A stretch of DNA of 64,000 nucleotides from Isoetes taiwanensis (GCA_021234155.1 JAJEKV010000008.1:15243294-15307293), one strand, 5' to 3'; counted from the first letter of the stretch, positions 43,433 to 54,693 are shown. Made by a program: numbers and translations. The notes: generated from the letters alone by a model not told the origin.

Positions 43433-43513
43433 TAGCAGGAATCTTGACAATTGCGGCATGGTATGATTCTGGCCAGTTAGCGACATGGCAAATCTTTCAA
43501 ACAAAATTCTCAT
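40043..43513 (-). CDS. L1-type ORF2: endonuclease, reverse transcriptase, zf-RVT
   Basis: 1156 codons; the first 27 (before the 43432 edge) come from flanking DNA, so the apparent start is accidental. Endonuclease residues: LLQEHKL (34-40, catalytic Glu), LAGDFN (137-142), ALDRFY (199-204) and SDHQP (227-231). Residues 473-480 are GKSPGPDG. RT: FSDWRPISL (531-539), LKLDFKKAFDTINW (600-613), KGVRQGCPLAPYLF (658-671) and catalytic LQYADDTFTFL (706-716). Post-RT FIWNGNNQVNWDTIARKKKEGGL. The zf-RVT start near 1080-1156 has CPLNCNN...MEHIF; the frame then breaks near 40085 and continues to about 39770 in another frame (IIYLALWNIWKSRNR). All RT and endonuclease catalytic residues I can check are intact. 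The product would nick target DNA and prime reverse transcription there. It lacks the N-terminal endonuclease strands and ORF1. Confidence 0.93.
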   Translation of the reverse strand: MRILFERFAMSLTGQNHTMPQLSRFLLYKADVILLQEHKLQKFECANLGDWIIPGSNSIWIEANGTSGAICMIWKNMENISFYNSPTNMWQVTIFKVQDNYFGLINIYASSNPKDREALWVDMNNWIKNQVVSDWILAGDFNNTPSWDQKLGSKINMTRLEKNNWNNFMDENSFILIPSSTAKYSWSNKRKGEARVYCALDRFYLNASNSNFWDNAYVISDESVSISDHQPQFLCTNHQISLPRAGNIPYKFNTSLLHSEAFCDQFKTFYSSMPPVTDHNSMKEFYFKIKSAKSWIKSWSNSLHKSKMAEKNMLLQKMRDIRMALQNNPLNALLHIQEEKISKGKSNSLKSLKPKGLLLNARSSTTEMDSGCSKFFYRAAKSRQIRNSITDVLDDHGSILNNPGDISNFFSLKYSKLFTQEISSDISETTKARKFMDLINQIIPPDHPKMESSVNSLPTLEEVLATLKSFKHGKSPGPDGFPPEFYLHFWDTIKHDLMAFIKGFWNSGHLHPSISSGFITLVPKVDKPSNFSDWRPISLTNTSYKICAKIIASRIKDHLQKVISLNQSAFLPNRFILENYVAAMEGLHWNKVSNQDCILLKLDFKKAFDTINWDFINFAMLKLGFDPDLVKLIMGLNQRSSSAILINGSPATFFPLTKGVRQGCPLAPYLFITVTELLTKVVMFHQNNGNIIGLKAPDNVNSLSMLQYADDTFTFLKNDLNNISAFLNIVKDFSAASGIHLNLDKCSIMADIPNSQIAGINVITTNQATKLLGMPLSLNANLSGLWTPIVEKIRAKLHIYRNSISLAGRVVIANAVLASSHVYFSSALVAPATIYKQIERIIRQFIWNGNNQVNWDTIARKKKEGGLNCKILHKQAQALAGKFIWKAINGSSSAASIFINYWISKSNPAGHPSVTHALPDSAFCELHIAPNTSPLMRNFIKAWNNISPAFSYAQVNSAHLAMPIFWSPIFKDHPNHVLALKHPQIYKRWASSAITTIGDLWYNNRWITWTCLRRKINGTATDKKIYLHIKNVMGDKIPSVAHNSASDWHLCNKSRYKVSLIYDYLNQNASIAKSAYSWNLDIAAFKSLISNVWNSYSPNKISFFIWLIANKSVSCLETFSKRDPNISPLCPLNCNNVESMEHIFLRPKLRGLLEMV

Positions 43514-44235
43514 TGTCTCGATGGGACAGACCGATTTGGCAAAAGGTTGCTAGTACTCTGCCAGTGGTTGCTCCAGAGGCTATTGAACTGTGCATGTGGG
43601 TTTTCCACCAGAGTGTTCACGAGCATAGGCTTGTGAAGTCTATGTATAGCCTGCTTGTCAATGGTGATATCCTTCCACCATCTACTAGGTGGTCCCTTCA
43701 GCTCTCACCTCCTAGTTGGAGACGTATGTGCTTGAGCTTGGGATAAACTACTCCATTCTAAGGTGGCTGTGATTTGGTGGCAGATTCTTCACAGATACCC
43801 TCGTATGAATGTGTTTGTCCACAGATTTGATCCTCGAGTGTCAGCACTCTGCCCACTTTGCAAGCAAAGGGACGAGACCATTGAGCATTGTTTCTTTTTA
43901 TGTGATCATCTCCAGCATGTTTGGTCTTGGCTGCTTTCTCTTTTTCACGTGACACTTACAAGTCAGCAAGTGCTTCTGGCTATTTATCCGGATACTTGGA
44001 ATAAGTTGCGGAGCCAAGCATTTCATTTAGCATCAGATGGTTGTTGTGGTCCATCTGGAAGCACAGAAGAATGTGTATCTTTCAGGGTTTGGATATTCCT
44101 CCTACAGTTGTCCTCCAGGACGCACAAGCTAGAATCGCTAAGGCCTACCATTGTTCTTCGCTTGCTCCTGCCAAGCGACAGTCGATATTTGAGTCCTATT
44201 TGAGTGTGTTGTCTTATGCATAGGCTGGTGGTTCT
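43440..44235 (+). pseudogene. L1-type ORF2 C-terminal fragment with zf-RVT
   Basis: Two consecutive frames. The first (43444-43746) reads AAWYDSGQLATWQIFQTKF and RPIWQKVAST, matching the region beginning TLEDWYWHGQLAPWEFFQAR at 17860. The second (43763-44203) reads WWQILHRYPRMNVFVHRFDP and the zf-RVT Cys/His block ALCPLCKQRDETIEHCFFLC. There is no poly(A) or TSD; the 3' end fades into RTE-like sequence from 44320. The LINE at 38827-43432 inserted at its 5' edge. Confidence 0.88.
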
Positions 44236-44319
44236 ACTTAGTGGATCATGATTATCCTCTAAGATTTTATTCTCGCCTCTGCATTTGTATTTTGCTTTCC
44301 CTGCTTTACTTATCAAGGC

Positions 44320-44965
44320 AAAATGTAGAGGTGGTACAAACATACAAAGATCTTGGCGTGGAGCTCAACCACCGCATACTCGGGCACCTGTATCTAACAA
44401 TGGATGATAGCAAATTGAAGGCTCTCTATGCCATAAAATGGAGCTTTATGATTGGTTAAATTAATCCCTCTTGTTAATAGAATTGAAGTATGGGCCACTG
44501 ATATCCCTTACCACTTAGAAAATATTTGAACGTGTCTAGAAAATCTTTCTGTCTTGGGCCCTCGAAGCCTCTATTGCCATAAGGTGGTAAACATGGGAGA
44601 TACCCAACTTTTGAATCTCGCCTACACAATAGCCATAGGTCCGCAGTGCCTTAAAGCTTGTTGGAAAGAGAAATGTGCCCAAAAATCTCGTGTGACAATT
44701 GACACCTGGATGGTGATGTCGAAAGCATTGCCCTGGTGATGCTCTAGGATCCCAACTTCCTAAGATGGGATTCTTTCCTAGCCTACAAAGTGAGAATGTA
44801 CCACAAAAGTTTTACCCAACAGGAAAGAGGAAAGTTCATAGAGACCTCACAACATACCTCAAGTTAAGCGAGCTTTGGCTGGAATAGGACGACGCATACG
44901 GGGGCCCGTGTTGGAATCAATATCATCTTTCTTTCAAATAACTTACTTGTCTTATTCACCCTTTC
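44320..44965 (+). pseudogene. RTE-type LINE fragment, post-RT region
   Basis: Reads VVQTYKDLGVELNHRILGHL (44330-44390), equivalent to the RSYKYLGIEF block of the copy at 11341. Then come LGPRSLYCHK-like and LNLAYTIAIGPQCLKACWKE text in shifted frames. No catalytic RT box and no microsatellite tail. Several frameshifts. Confidence 0.6.
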
Positions 44966-45919
44966 CAATCGAACTACCAAAATTACCTTGAAAAAAAAAA
45001 GACGGTTTTTGGGTGGCCTCACGTCGTTTTGACAAACATGCTGTTTTGTTTGGTGTGGCTAGGGATTTTATCAGTGACGATTCCCCAACGTGGTAAAACT
45101 TATGTTTGGAATGTGCTCAGTTTGCCCACTAAATGTGGGAGATCTCATCCTCTATCCAGTGGTAGGATAAGCTGGCTTGTCCAAGACTAGTCTAGTAAAC
45201 AGAATAGGTAATGAGGTGGCAAAATGGTGGACGATACGACTAATGTGGTAGATGACATGGCATAAAGAAACTCTTTGACCTTTTCAATGTAAAACCCTTT
45301 TGTCAAGAGCATAACTAATGATTAAAAATGATGTGGCATCCTTTTGGGTGATGTGCACTCATAAATACTGAGAAAATATATAGACATTCCAAGACTCTAA
45401 AAATTGCTAGAAAAGTAGGGCAAATGCTGAAAAAAACAATGATGGCAAGAAAATAACGTGGCAAAATGACATGGCAAGGTGATGGACAAGACAAAGCACT
45501 CCACAAATGCTGGTCAACACATGTTTTTCTATAGGCTGAGAGCAAATTCGGACCATCTTTCTAGGGTTTGCAATCCAATACATTGCCATTATGTTACTTA
45601 GCCAGCCTGGCAACCAAAACAATTGGACAACTTATCTTCCAAAAAATAAATACTGCATTATTGATAGCAAGCGTAGATGGATGAGCCACACCAGTGATGC
45701 TTATGGCGTGTCTTGAACAAAAAATTGTGCGCATGACAAAGATCGTTCTCTTGGGAACTGAAGGACTATGACATTTCAGATGTTACTCAGTTTGCTTTCG
45801 AGCTCCTTCAAACATATGATTCAACACTACCTGTAGATAAGGAGGCGTTGGATAGAAGAGCACAAACTAGAGATGCTGATGTAGGGTACAAGCAAGTTAT
45901 ATTCTTTTGAAAATCTTCT
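44966..45919. other. no gene; TGGCA-rich repeat patches
   Basis: 45205-45260 and 45455-45490 repeat words such as GAGGTGGCAAAATG and TGACATGGCAAGG, also found at 2400-2660. No other feature. Confidence 0.4.
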
Positions 45920-46380
45920 AAAGGAAAAGAAGAGCATTCATAAAGAGGATGCTTGACTATTGATCTCAAGGTGTAAATGCAAGGCCCACATTTGAAAGCC
46001 AAATATGGTCCGTGCACGATAAATTTACATGATGTAAATGCGTGGCCCCACTTCCGATAGAACAAATATGTTCTTGATAGGAATTCATGAAACTTTGGAT
46101 ATCTAAATATGTTTTGTTGTTCTTGGTAGGAACTCATGAAACTTTGGTCATCTTGAATTGTCTCTAAAGATATAAAGAATGCAAGGATCGTAGACTCTGA
46201 TTTCTTATATCTCTGAAATTCAACATAAACAGTTTGCCCGGCTTATAATGGTCTATGAAATTCTACCACATTTATCATCATCTTGTATATTTATCATCAT
46301 CTTGTAATAGTGTCTATGAAAATGTCATGTTTGTACTAGTACTTGAAACTCTACCGTACTTCGTGGTTCCCCGTGCAAGA
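45920..46380 (+). repeat. dispersed repeat, copy 2 (partner at 15500-15960)
   Basis: Collinear with 15500-15960: GAGGATGCTTGA, AAGGTGTAAATGCA, GCGTGGCCCCAC, TAATGGTCTATGAAATTCT and GTAATAGTGTC in order. It also contains its own short duplications (TTTATCATCATCTTGTA twice near 46265-46305). Confidence 0.5.
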
Positions 46381-46672
46381 AAATAGGATAACAATAGTAA
46401 GATCCAAAGTGGGGGGTCCACAATTAACCACCGTAGATCATTTTGTCTAAGAAGGGTTGTAGTTTCCTTTTGGTTGGTTTTGGGTTTTAGGTTGTTGCCT
46501 TCTTTTTAGACATTCGACATGCCCCGGACAAATTGGACCCTCGGATACGCCCATTCTATGGTCCTAAACTCATAAGTTCACATTCCGTGAATTCATATGG
46601 TCAAAACTCGCGAGTTTGCATTAAATGAAATCGTATGATTAAGACACCGCATTAATACAAGGGTTTACATGA

Positions 46673-46717
46673 TTAATACAAGGGTGTATGATCATTATAT
46701 GTACACCCTTGTATTAA
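46673..46717. repeat. perfect 16-bp hairpin
   Basis: TTAATACAAGGGTGTA (46673-46688) and TACACCCTTGTATTAA (46702-46717) are exact reverse complements with a 13-base loop. A further direct copy ATTAATACAAGGGT lies at 46651-46664. There is no following T-run as a terminator would have. Possibly the core of a degraded foldback element. Confidence 0.85.
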
Positions 46718-46964
46718 GGCATGCTCGTGAATATGTAGAAAATTGTTTGTAACTCTTGCCAAGTTGAAATAGTATTTTATGGACCATTACATAACCAACA
46801 TGCCAACTAAGTTAATAAGGAGGTCGAATTTTCCATTTTTAACAACATGTTTCTTTTTCTTTTTTTCTATTTTAGACACATCGAGGAGCGTGAAATGAAC
46901 GAAACTTTCCTACCATTCCAAACTACTGCATGTTATAAATTCCTCCTACAACTCCCCAAAATTT

Positions 46965-47429
46965 TAGATCTTTTTTTTAAAGAACGACAAACTTTATTGA
47001 ACCTCCATCCAATATCCTGACAAAAAGTGCTTAGTGTGTCCAAATGCCGCTGCATATTTGCTAGGGTGTGAGCTAATAGGTCCACATCATCTGCATATAT
47101 CAACAACCTAATAGTGTAATTAGTAAGTTAAAACTCTCTTCTTCCATGCTATTCAAGTTAATCCTCCATTTGATCAATATAAAGGCCAAATAGCATAGCA
47201 AATAGTGGACATCCCTAGTGCACCCTGATACTACTGTTGATAGGATGGCATGATGGGGGCATTTGAGTTGTGACTGTTCCATACAAAAGTGTACTGCATT
47301 TAATAGATCCCGTGGGACTCCTAGATGTGAAAATCTCTTTTGGACGCTTTGTAGATTAGATGGATTATTATCATTACGATGCTGAAATGCGTTACTATCA
47401 TTAGACCTAACTTTTGCAACCATTGCCAA
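46965..47429 (-). pseudogene. RTE-type LINE RT fragment
   Basis: On the minus strand from 47429: HLGVPRDLLNAVHFCMEQSQ, then the decayed GCPLSP region reading SGCTRDVHYLLCYLAF, then, after a frameshift at about 47100, LIYADDVDLLAHTLANMQRHLDT (47095-47030), with catalytic YADD intact. A T-run at 46972-46980 on the plus strand follows. It is short and has no TSD or tail. Confidence 0.75.
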
Positions 47430-49130
47430 CTTTGTCTAGTAACATGACAGCTGTTATTGAAGTACTGAAATATAAAACATCAAAGCTACATGGAAAGCTA
47501 TTGGTCTTGATCGGTGGTAGTGCATGATCTGCAAAAATTATCTTTCAATAAAATCTTATATTTATGGCAAATGAAACTTTTTACAGTAAAGATGTTCCTA
47601 GAAATTGTGACCAAGGACTGCATATAAGTCTATTAAGCATAGGTCCTTGCATGTTATTAGAAATGGTCCTATTCTGGAGTAAGTACATTGTGCTCCAGGC
47701 TCGTGCTCCTGTGGCATCTTTTTGTGCTTACACAGTTAGATGAGACATGTAAATTTTGTACGTTTTATCTGATTAATAAACTTTTTGGCTTTCATCCTTC
47801 ATTTTTTTTTTTTGACAAAAACAATATAGTAATACTATGATTGGCATGGGCATGACAATTATTTACAACTTGGTTAAAACATTTGAGTTTGCGGCACACA
47901 TCAAAAGCCAGAAAAGTCTTATCCACATTTGTATTTTGTTCAAAATGTCAGTCCTCTTATTATATGTACGTATCAAAGGCCAAAACAACTATCTATCTAT
48001 CTAACATGCTCATATCAAAGGCCAAAAAGTCTAATCTACATTTGTAGTTCGTTAAAAATGGCATTCCTCTTATAACATGTACGTGCCATTTCAATCAAAC
48101 CTAGCAATGAAGTCGATGCACACATAGCCCTTTGCCCCAAGCTTCCTCCACTGCTAGTTTCTATAGTGTTTATAAAGGTTGTAGATGCGTAGTGAAATGC
48201 TGAAAGATCATGCAACAAAGATGCGTTAAGGTCATACTAAGACCATGCAACGAAGATGCATTAAGATCATACCAAGAAAATGGGTGGTCTGCACCAATTG
48301 AGCCAGTTAATTAAACCCAAATGTTGCATGTCTATAAAATTGCAAACTCTGGATCTATTTCACTAACGCGATCTCATTACTCACCAACAAAAATAATCTG
48401 GTTCGAGAATATATTTTTGTAGGATTGATTACAAGATCTTTAAGATATCTTTCTATTTGCAACTCTACTAGATGAAATAACACTTGTAAGTTTCACGCTA
48501 AATTGTAATAGTCGACGAGTTTAGTAACAAGATGGAAAATGATCTTAATGTTCATGGTACATATGTAAACCATTGGTTTCTTTTCATGGAAGGAAAACTC
48601 AAGGAAAAACATTCTAGCCTTATAGTTTTGGATGCCCTGAAGAACATGACTTGTACTAGATTATCAGGAAAGGGCAATCCTTATTATGGTTACTCGATTT
48701 TGTTTCCACGTTCGGCGAGGAGTTCACTTTTCATATAAGCATGCTTCAAAACCAAGCAAATCAAGCTCGTTTTTAATCAATGCTTTTAAAGCTTCTCCTA
48801 GATTGGGAAGAATTATATAAGGGATTGTTCACTAAAGCAGCAACATCTATTTTGGCCACTGGCGCCAGTGTTGTGGTTATGTATATTACTTCAACAAATG
48901 AGACCATAGCTTCTGCCGATGCAGAAGGGGCTACAAAATTTTCTTATAGATACGGTTTCAATGGGGTCTTCTGTTTCATGTGAGAAAAGAATCTCTATAG
49001 GTTATGATCTCAGAGAGAGTGGTGCTTATGAGGTTTAATATTATATTCTAAAACAACCACTTATTGCTCCCTAAGTAAGATGGATAGAGATTATTAACAT
49101 GGCTGTGTAATTGCTTTCATATCCCGGTGG
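47430..49130. other. no gene recognised
   Basis: Mostly AT-rich. CAAAGGCCAAAA(A/C) and (A)CATTTGTA(T/G) words repeat between 47900 and 48060, a weak local repeat. Open frames at 48532-48738 and 48780-48983 have no recognised domain. Confidence 0.4.
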
Positions 49131-49191
49131 TTTGGTGGCTAGTCCTTTAGATTAGCAATTAGGAGGCAGTGTTGAAATCTCCTTTAGAGGC

Positions 49192-49346
49192 GCCTCACAT
49201 GTAGATTTCTAGGCGTTCACATGAACTGGTTTAGAGACGACCGGTTTGACGTCTGAGCCGGTCGTCCCCGAACTGCTGGAGCAGTTCAGACCTCAGCGTC
49301 TCGAACGGCTTGACGTCCGGCAAGTTTTGCCGCTGACATGTGAGGC
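49192..49346. mobile_element. 155-bp GC-rich multi-hairpin element (MITE-like)
   Basis: Perfect 11-bp terminal inverted repeats GCCTCACATGT (49192-49202) and ACATGTGAGGC (49336-49346). Inside are GACGACCGG / CCGGTCGTC (49236-49244, 49258-49266), GAACTGC / GCAGTTC (49270-49276, 49281-49287, 4-base loop) and CGGCAA / TTGCCG (49318-49323, 49327-49332). The GC content is clearly above its AT-rich surroundings. A clear TSD was not found: TCCTTTAG before and TCCCTTAG after are only similar. It interrupts a SINE-like sequence also seen near 3170. Noncoding. Confidence 0.65.
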
Positions 49347-50487
49347 ATCCCTTAGGGAAAAATAACCCAAGTCTCTCTCGGGAAAAATGGTTATAGATGC
49401 AAACATCCATTTGAGACCGCTAGAAAAACTGGTTATTGGATTTGGATCATACGTGGAAATTTTTTAGTGTCAATTTGGTGTTGCGAGGGCATATTCTCGT
49501 TAGGGTTTGGTGATGTTATGTTCGTCTCCATTGTCAAAGCAACCGGACTTCGTTGCGTATCTCCAAGGTAAGCAGAAACATTTCTCTCCTGTTATTCTGT
49601 TTTCTCATACATTGCTTTTAATCTCGAAACGCCGTAGATCTGTGCAGTTATCTAAGGCCAAAGATTTGGTGTGTTCTTCATACTTGTTAGGTCGTTACAA
49701 TTGTTCTTGCATTTCCAAAGTTGTAAGCCTTAAAATGTGAAGCTCCTTTAGGTTTGATACGTCATTTACAACAGTTCCTGCTCATCTATCTCATCTCAGT
49801 ATTTTCATTTTCATTGTTCTCCTGTATCAAACCCTCACATTTGTAGGAGAGCACTTCTTGTCTTAATAGTGGCAAGGTGGGAAAGAATGCCTTTTTCATT
49901 AATCCATAAACAGCTCAACTAGAGCATAGACAATTCTCGACTCTCACTATCCATAAATGGACTAGAACATCTATTTTACGCTTTATTACTGCCCTATATT
50001 TTGTTGCATTTGGATGCTAAATCTTTGGTAAGGTTGATGTGGCCAAGCATAACAATAACAAGTCTTGGACACAACGTCACAACTTTACTTCATGTCAGAA
50101 AATTCATTTTACATATGAAAATGTGAGATTTGGGAACAAACCAAAATTAATTGCATATAATTATTGCATCAATTGGTGACAGCAACAAATTATAAATGAA
50201 ATTGATGTTGGATCTGCTGGTTAAGAGTGCATAACATACAAAATTTGCTGATATGTCTGATGTGATGAAACGAGCATGAAGAACATGAGAAAACATTTGC
50301 TAGATGTTTCAAAACATGATCAGGTAAATATTGTTTGATTCATCTGATTTCTGTCGTGGAGAAATTTACAGGGTATTATATTCTGTATTGCATGAGGGAG
50401 GAGGCAACATATAGACTAGCATGCAGGTGCATAATTGACTTCCTTTAGTAGTAGAAGTCCCTATGGACACGGCAAGAACTTATCAGG

Positions 50488-50945
50488 TTGCCGAGTAACA
50501 TAAATTATGGCTCTTTACAAGCTTTTAACTGCAGCAAATATTCTTTTATATAAAAGTATTCAACAGGTCCTGTAAGAAGGCGTTTGGTGTATGATAATAT
50601 GATAATGAGGACCTAACCTGGTTCGGACATGAGGAGAACTTAAGGGTTGCTGAGTAACATGAATTATGGCTCTGTATAAGCTTTTGAATGCAGGAACTAT
50701 TCTTTCAGATAAGTAAGACAAAACTTTCAACAGGTTGGAAGACGAGGTTTGGTGTATGATAATAGGATAATGAGGAGTCAGCGTGGATCAGACATGGGGT
50801 GAATGTACCAAGTTGCTGAGTAACATATGTTATGAATCTTTTCAAGTTTTTAACTGCAGGAAGTATTCTTTGAGATAAAAGTAGGAGAAAATTTTCAACA
50901 AGTGGTGTGGTGTATGATATAAGGATAATAAGGAGTCAGTTATGC
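50488..50945 (+). repeat. ~160-bp tandem repeat, three units
   Basis: Units begin near 50488, 50647 and 50813 with TTGC(C/T)GAGTAACAT, followed by AAGCTTTTAACTGCAG, TATTCTTT and TTTGGTGTATGATAATA, then GATAATGAGGA. They are diverged by indels and noncoding. Confidence 0.75.
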
Positions 50946-51134
50946 AGCGAACAAAGAGAGGCGGATCACATGGAAACTGGAGTAACTGAAACATGCCCAG
51001 TGCTGCAAGGAAAAGAGACAGGCAGGCAGGAAGCGGACGGCGGGCTGGCCAAACTTAATGGAGATTGTCGGAGACGTTATCCCCATGGAGCCCACGAATC
51101 TATTGCCCACATTTTTTCCTTCCCTGTATTTTAA

Positions 51135-53852
51135 TTTAGCCTTTCCAAGAATCAGTGCCTTGACATACTTATGCCTTGACTTGGCTGCCTCTCTCCATTA
51201 TTGGGTTTCATGCCTTCAAATTCAAACAACATAGTACCTATGTTTCTGCACCTATTGACGAATTCAGCTCCAATGGCTACAAGTTTGTGGCATTGAACGG
51301 TCCAACGTAATTACGTGAAAGACTTTTCTATCCTTTCAACACCATCCATTGCTTGGAATATGTTCAAAATTAGTTGTTCATTTAGATGCGTGTTCATGCA
51401 TTGCTATCTCTCTTGGACTACGGTGCATTGCTACAGGAACGCCTGAGGCCTTGCATTTGGTTAGATTGAACGATGCATTGGAAATTGATAATACAATAAT
51501 ACGAGTTTGTAGGGATGTTGATGTTTCAACCCACTTGTTTGCTTATGCTTTTTTGTAAATTGTTGGTCTTGCACTATCTCATAGCTTTATCTTTGATATT
51601 TCAAATGAATGTGTATACGTACAATTGTTTATCGTGCATAGAGACCAAATGGTCTAAGGGACCCACCCAATATAATGTAGACATTAATCCTTGCCCCAAA
51701 GGATGTCCAAATGGTATATGGACCCACATCAAATCCCAAAAGGTTTCCAAGGGAAAACCTTAATATCACAATCACAACATATATAAAGCACTCTCAATTT
51801 TTGTTTGGCGCTATTCTTTCCGTCTCAAAAAAAAAAAAAAAAAAAAAAAAACGGCTTGAACTAGTTAACCTAGCTCAAACATCAGCTTCGGTCAATCCCT
51901 CCGCTGTCTTATCTGGCCATACGAGGACTTTACAGTCCAAGATGGTACCATATATCCAGGGAATACAGTAAACAACAAATAAACTACTAAACTTCAATCC
52001 CAACCAAGCCTTATATTCCGAAGGAATATTAAATCCAATGTAACTTGGTCTTAAGGGGGACATGCAACGAGACTTAGATCACAACAAATATTGATCTTGA
52101 ATAACGACAGACTAAGATGGTCAGGAATAACCAATAGTAGATAGGAACTTTATCAGGGCCTTAATGTGTAATGTATAAGGAACCCCTTTGACACCCTATG
52201 ATAACAATAAAAAAATTCGTTTATCATTCAGAATAATTAACCTACCACTGTTTCCAGTAACAGTCCGAAATATGGACAATAGCAAGTGGTCTTTTAATCC
52301 GTAAATAAATATACATTTAAGCCATGATCATTACCTGTTTATTACCTTTCCAACAACATGCAACAAGAAACGTGGAGTTTACAAACCACAAATCATAGCA
52401 ACCTGTCATTAATATTTTATTAAGAGGAACCTTCTTTGATTAAGTATATGGCAGTCATTTCAAGAATTTGGAGAGCTTTATACACCATAGCCCAAGTGTA
52501 GCCATCAAACTATGAAAATAGCAGTCCACAGCTCTTCCTAAGAATGAGAATATGGTACATACAAGCCATAGCCTGAATATAAGTTTCTAATTTCATTACA
52601 AGATGTTACAGACAATATGACCCAACTGAGTTCATAAAGACCTGTCTTTAATACATTATTAAAAGATACATACCAAGGTTAATTTCCGGGTCACTTTATG
52701 AGGGATTGGGAATGCCTTAATATACTCAGCCCATGTATATCATAAAGACATTGTAAAAGCCCACCCATAAATCATCCTAAGGACACATCCTTTCCTAAAC
52801 CTAACTCAATTTAACTTGCTAATTCAGTATATCATCTTCAGGCTACTGTAGCTATTCAGAGATAAATATATGACAATCAGAATTATTAATGATCAGAAAG
52901 ATAGGAACATATGAGAACTGCATTACAACTTTCATGACTAGATAGATCCGTATCACAGAGACAAATATGTTCATATTTAACATATTCAAAAGCTCAGTTT
53001 CAGCAAAATATAGTAAACACCCAGTTACTATTTAAGGTGTAAACCATTAAAGAAAATTAGCACTTATATACTGGCTTTAAGCCATCTTTGAGTAAGAGAA
53101 AGTTTGTAAGGCCAGCATACCATAACCAAGCTGTCACCTTGCAAAGATCATTGTTGCTCAAGGAAGTTATGATTCACAAAATACACAAAGAAATCAGGCC
53201 AAGTACCTTGGTTTTGATAAAAGGGAAAACTTTAAAATAACATTGTCCAACACGATTTAAATGAACTCATTAAGCCAGCTTCATGTGTTCCAAGCTCATG
53301 TCACAGTAAGCACGCCATCTCCTAAGAACTCCTAATATCGTGCACAAAAGGAAAACATTAAGAGGAGAAGCCCGTACCTGCAGCCAATCAGTACAAAATT
53401 AGCCATAGACTGGGTAAATTTGCAAGAGCCAAAAGGTACCTTAGGCTTCTCGGTTATTCACCGATCACCTAATGTAATCCTTTTGCCACAATATTAAAAT
53501 AGACTCAGAATCTAATGACAAACAACAATGACTCATTATAGAGCCAAATCAATAGTATTTTCAGAAAAATAATGATCCAATGATCAAATGTAATAGTTAT
53601 GGTGCCTACACAGCCAAAACTTAACCATAAGCAGTAGATCCAGACTGGAGGAAGCTAATTTTCAGAAAGAAGACAAATAGAAATGTCAAATAGAAATGTC
53701 AAAAGCCCACTATATTTGCACCAGCAAATAGATACCTTTAGCCAACCAGCAGTATTAAGCATCCAGGCAGCCAAGAGCAGATATCAAAGATAATTTCCTT
53801 GGATGTATAGGCATAAAGATCACTTGTTCAGATGAACTAATTAAGTCAATAC
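51135..53852. other. AT-rich, no gene recognised; poly(A) at 51826
   Basis: A 26-base A-run lies at 51826-51851 after CCGTCTC, perhaps the tail of a short retroposon. The remainder to 53852 is AT-rich and even in texture, which would fit long introns of the minus-strand gene whose first exon is at 53853-54149. No further exon could be recognised. Confidence 0.35.
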
Positions 53853-54149
53853 CTGATTATCTTCGATATCTGATTCATGATCATCTATGTATTGTGTTTC
53901 AGGAACAAAATATGAAGTATCTCCAAAGCTTTGTCTATGAGAGCCCTGAAAGCGCCTATTTTGTTGCTGGCCTCCATAGCTATGCTTGCCTCTCTTGTTA
54001 AATCCATCCATGCCTAATTTGTTGCCTTTCAGATCAATATCTTGCATACAAAATGCAATTTCCCTGTCCAAAACTAATTCATTGAGACGCTGCTTGGCTG
54101 CATTGGAAAGGGGGAGGTCATCTTCAAGAATGAGCTCCCACGAATCCAT
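53853..54149 (-). CDS. probable host gene, first coding exon
   Basis: ATG at 54149 begins MDSWELILEDDLPLSNAAKQ. An in-frame stop (TGA) sits eight codons upstream, so this ATG is the first. The exon runs 99 codons to a donor-like CAG|GTATTG at 53853. The product has an acidic amphipathic N-terminus, a conserved-looking RLNELVLDREIAFCMQDIDL, then a Gly/Gln/Arg-rich stretch (GGQQQNRRFQGSHRQ) and an acidic end (DDHESDIEDNQ). Arg/Gly/Gln-rich linkers are common in RNA-associated plant proteins, but I cannot name the family. Codon use and lack of decay set it apart from the transposon debris. Downstream exons were not found. Confidence 0.55.
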
Positions 54150-54693
54150 TAACCTTACTGCCAGGTTAGCTCAGATATGGTATCCGTCACAAATGAATAC
54201 AATCTGCCATTCAAAACTTACAGCTCATACCTCGAAACTACAACTCGAGGCAAGGCAGCAATCCGCTGCGTCTGCTCTTAAAGGCCGGGGAAGTTTCAAG
54301 AGAGCATGTTACTTGGAAAATCTTTCAAGTCCACAACCCTATCTACAGGTCGAAAATATCCAAGAGGCATTTTTGAGGTTAAAATAAGAACTCCAATATT
54401 ACAAATCTAAGCCCATATTTCTATAAGGGTTAAACGGCTGGCCATATTGTAAAAGGTAAGACCATTACTAAGAATATTCACATAACTTATATTCTTAAGC
54501 CAAGATCTATAAAACAACATTTACTTAAAGTACAAGACTATGGGAATAAAAATGAGCCCAGAGGTCCATTGGTAAATACTGTCAGCAACATTAGAAAGCC
54601 CCCAACTTCAATGTATAAATTAGGTCGACCTTGACTTAATGAGATGTTTTACTAGTCCCATTATGGCTTACTAAGCACACTTTATAGAAAGAA

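Noticed and set aside
43433-43513. N-terminal 27 codons of the long LINE ORF as part of the real protein
   Set aside because: The 13-bp TSD shows the element ends at 43432. These codons are flanking DNA read in antisense.
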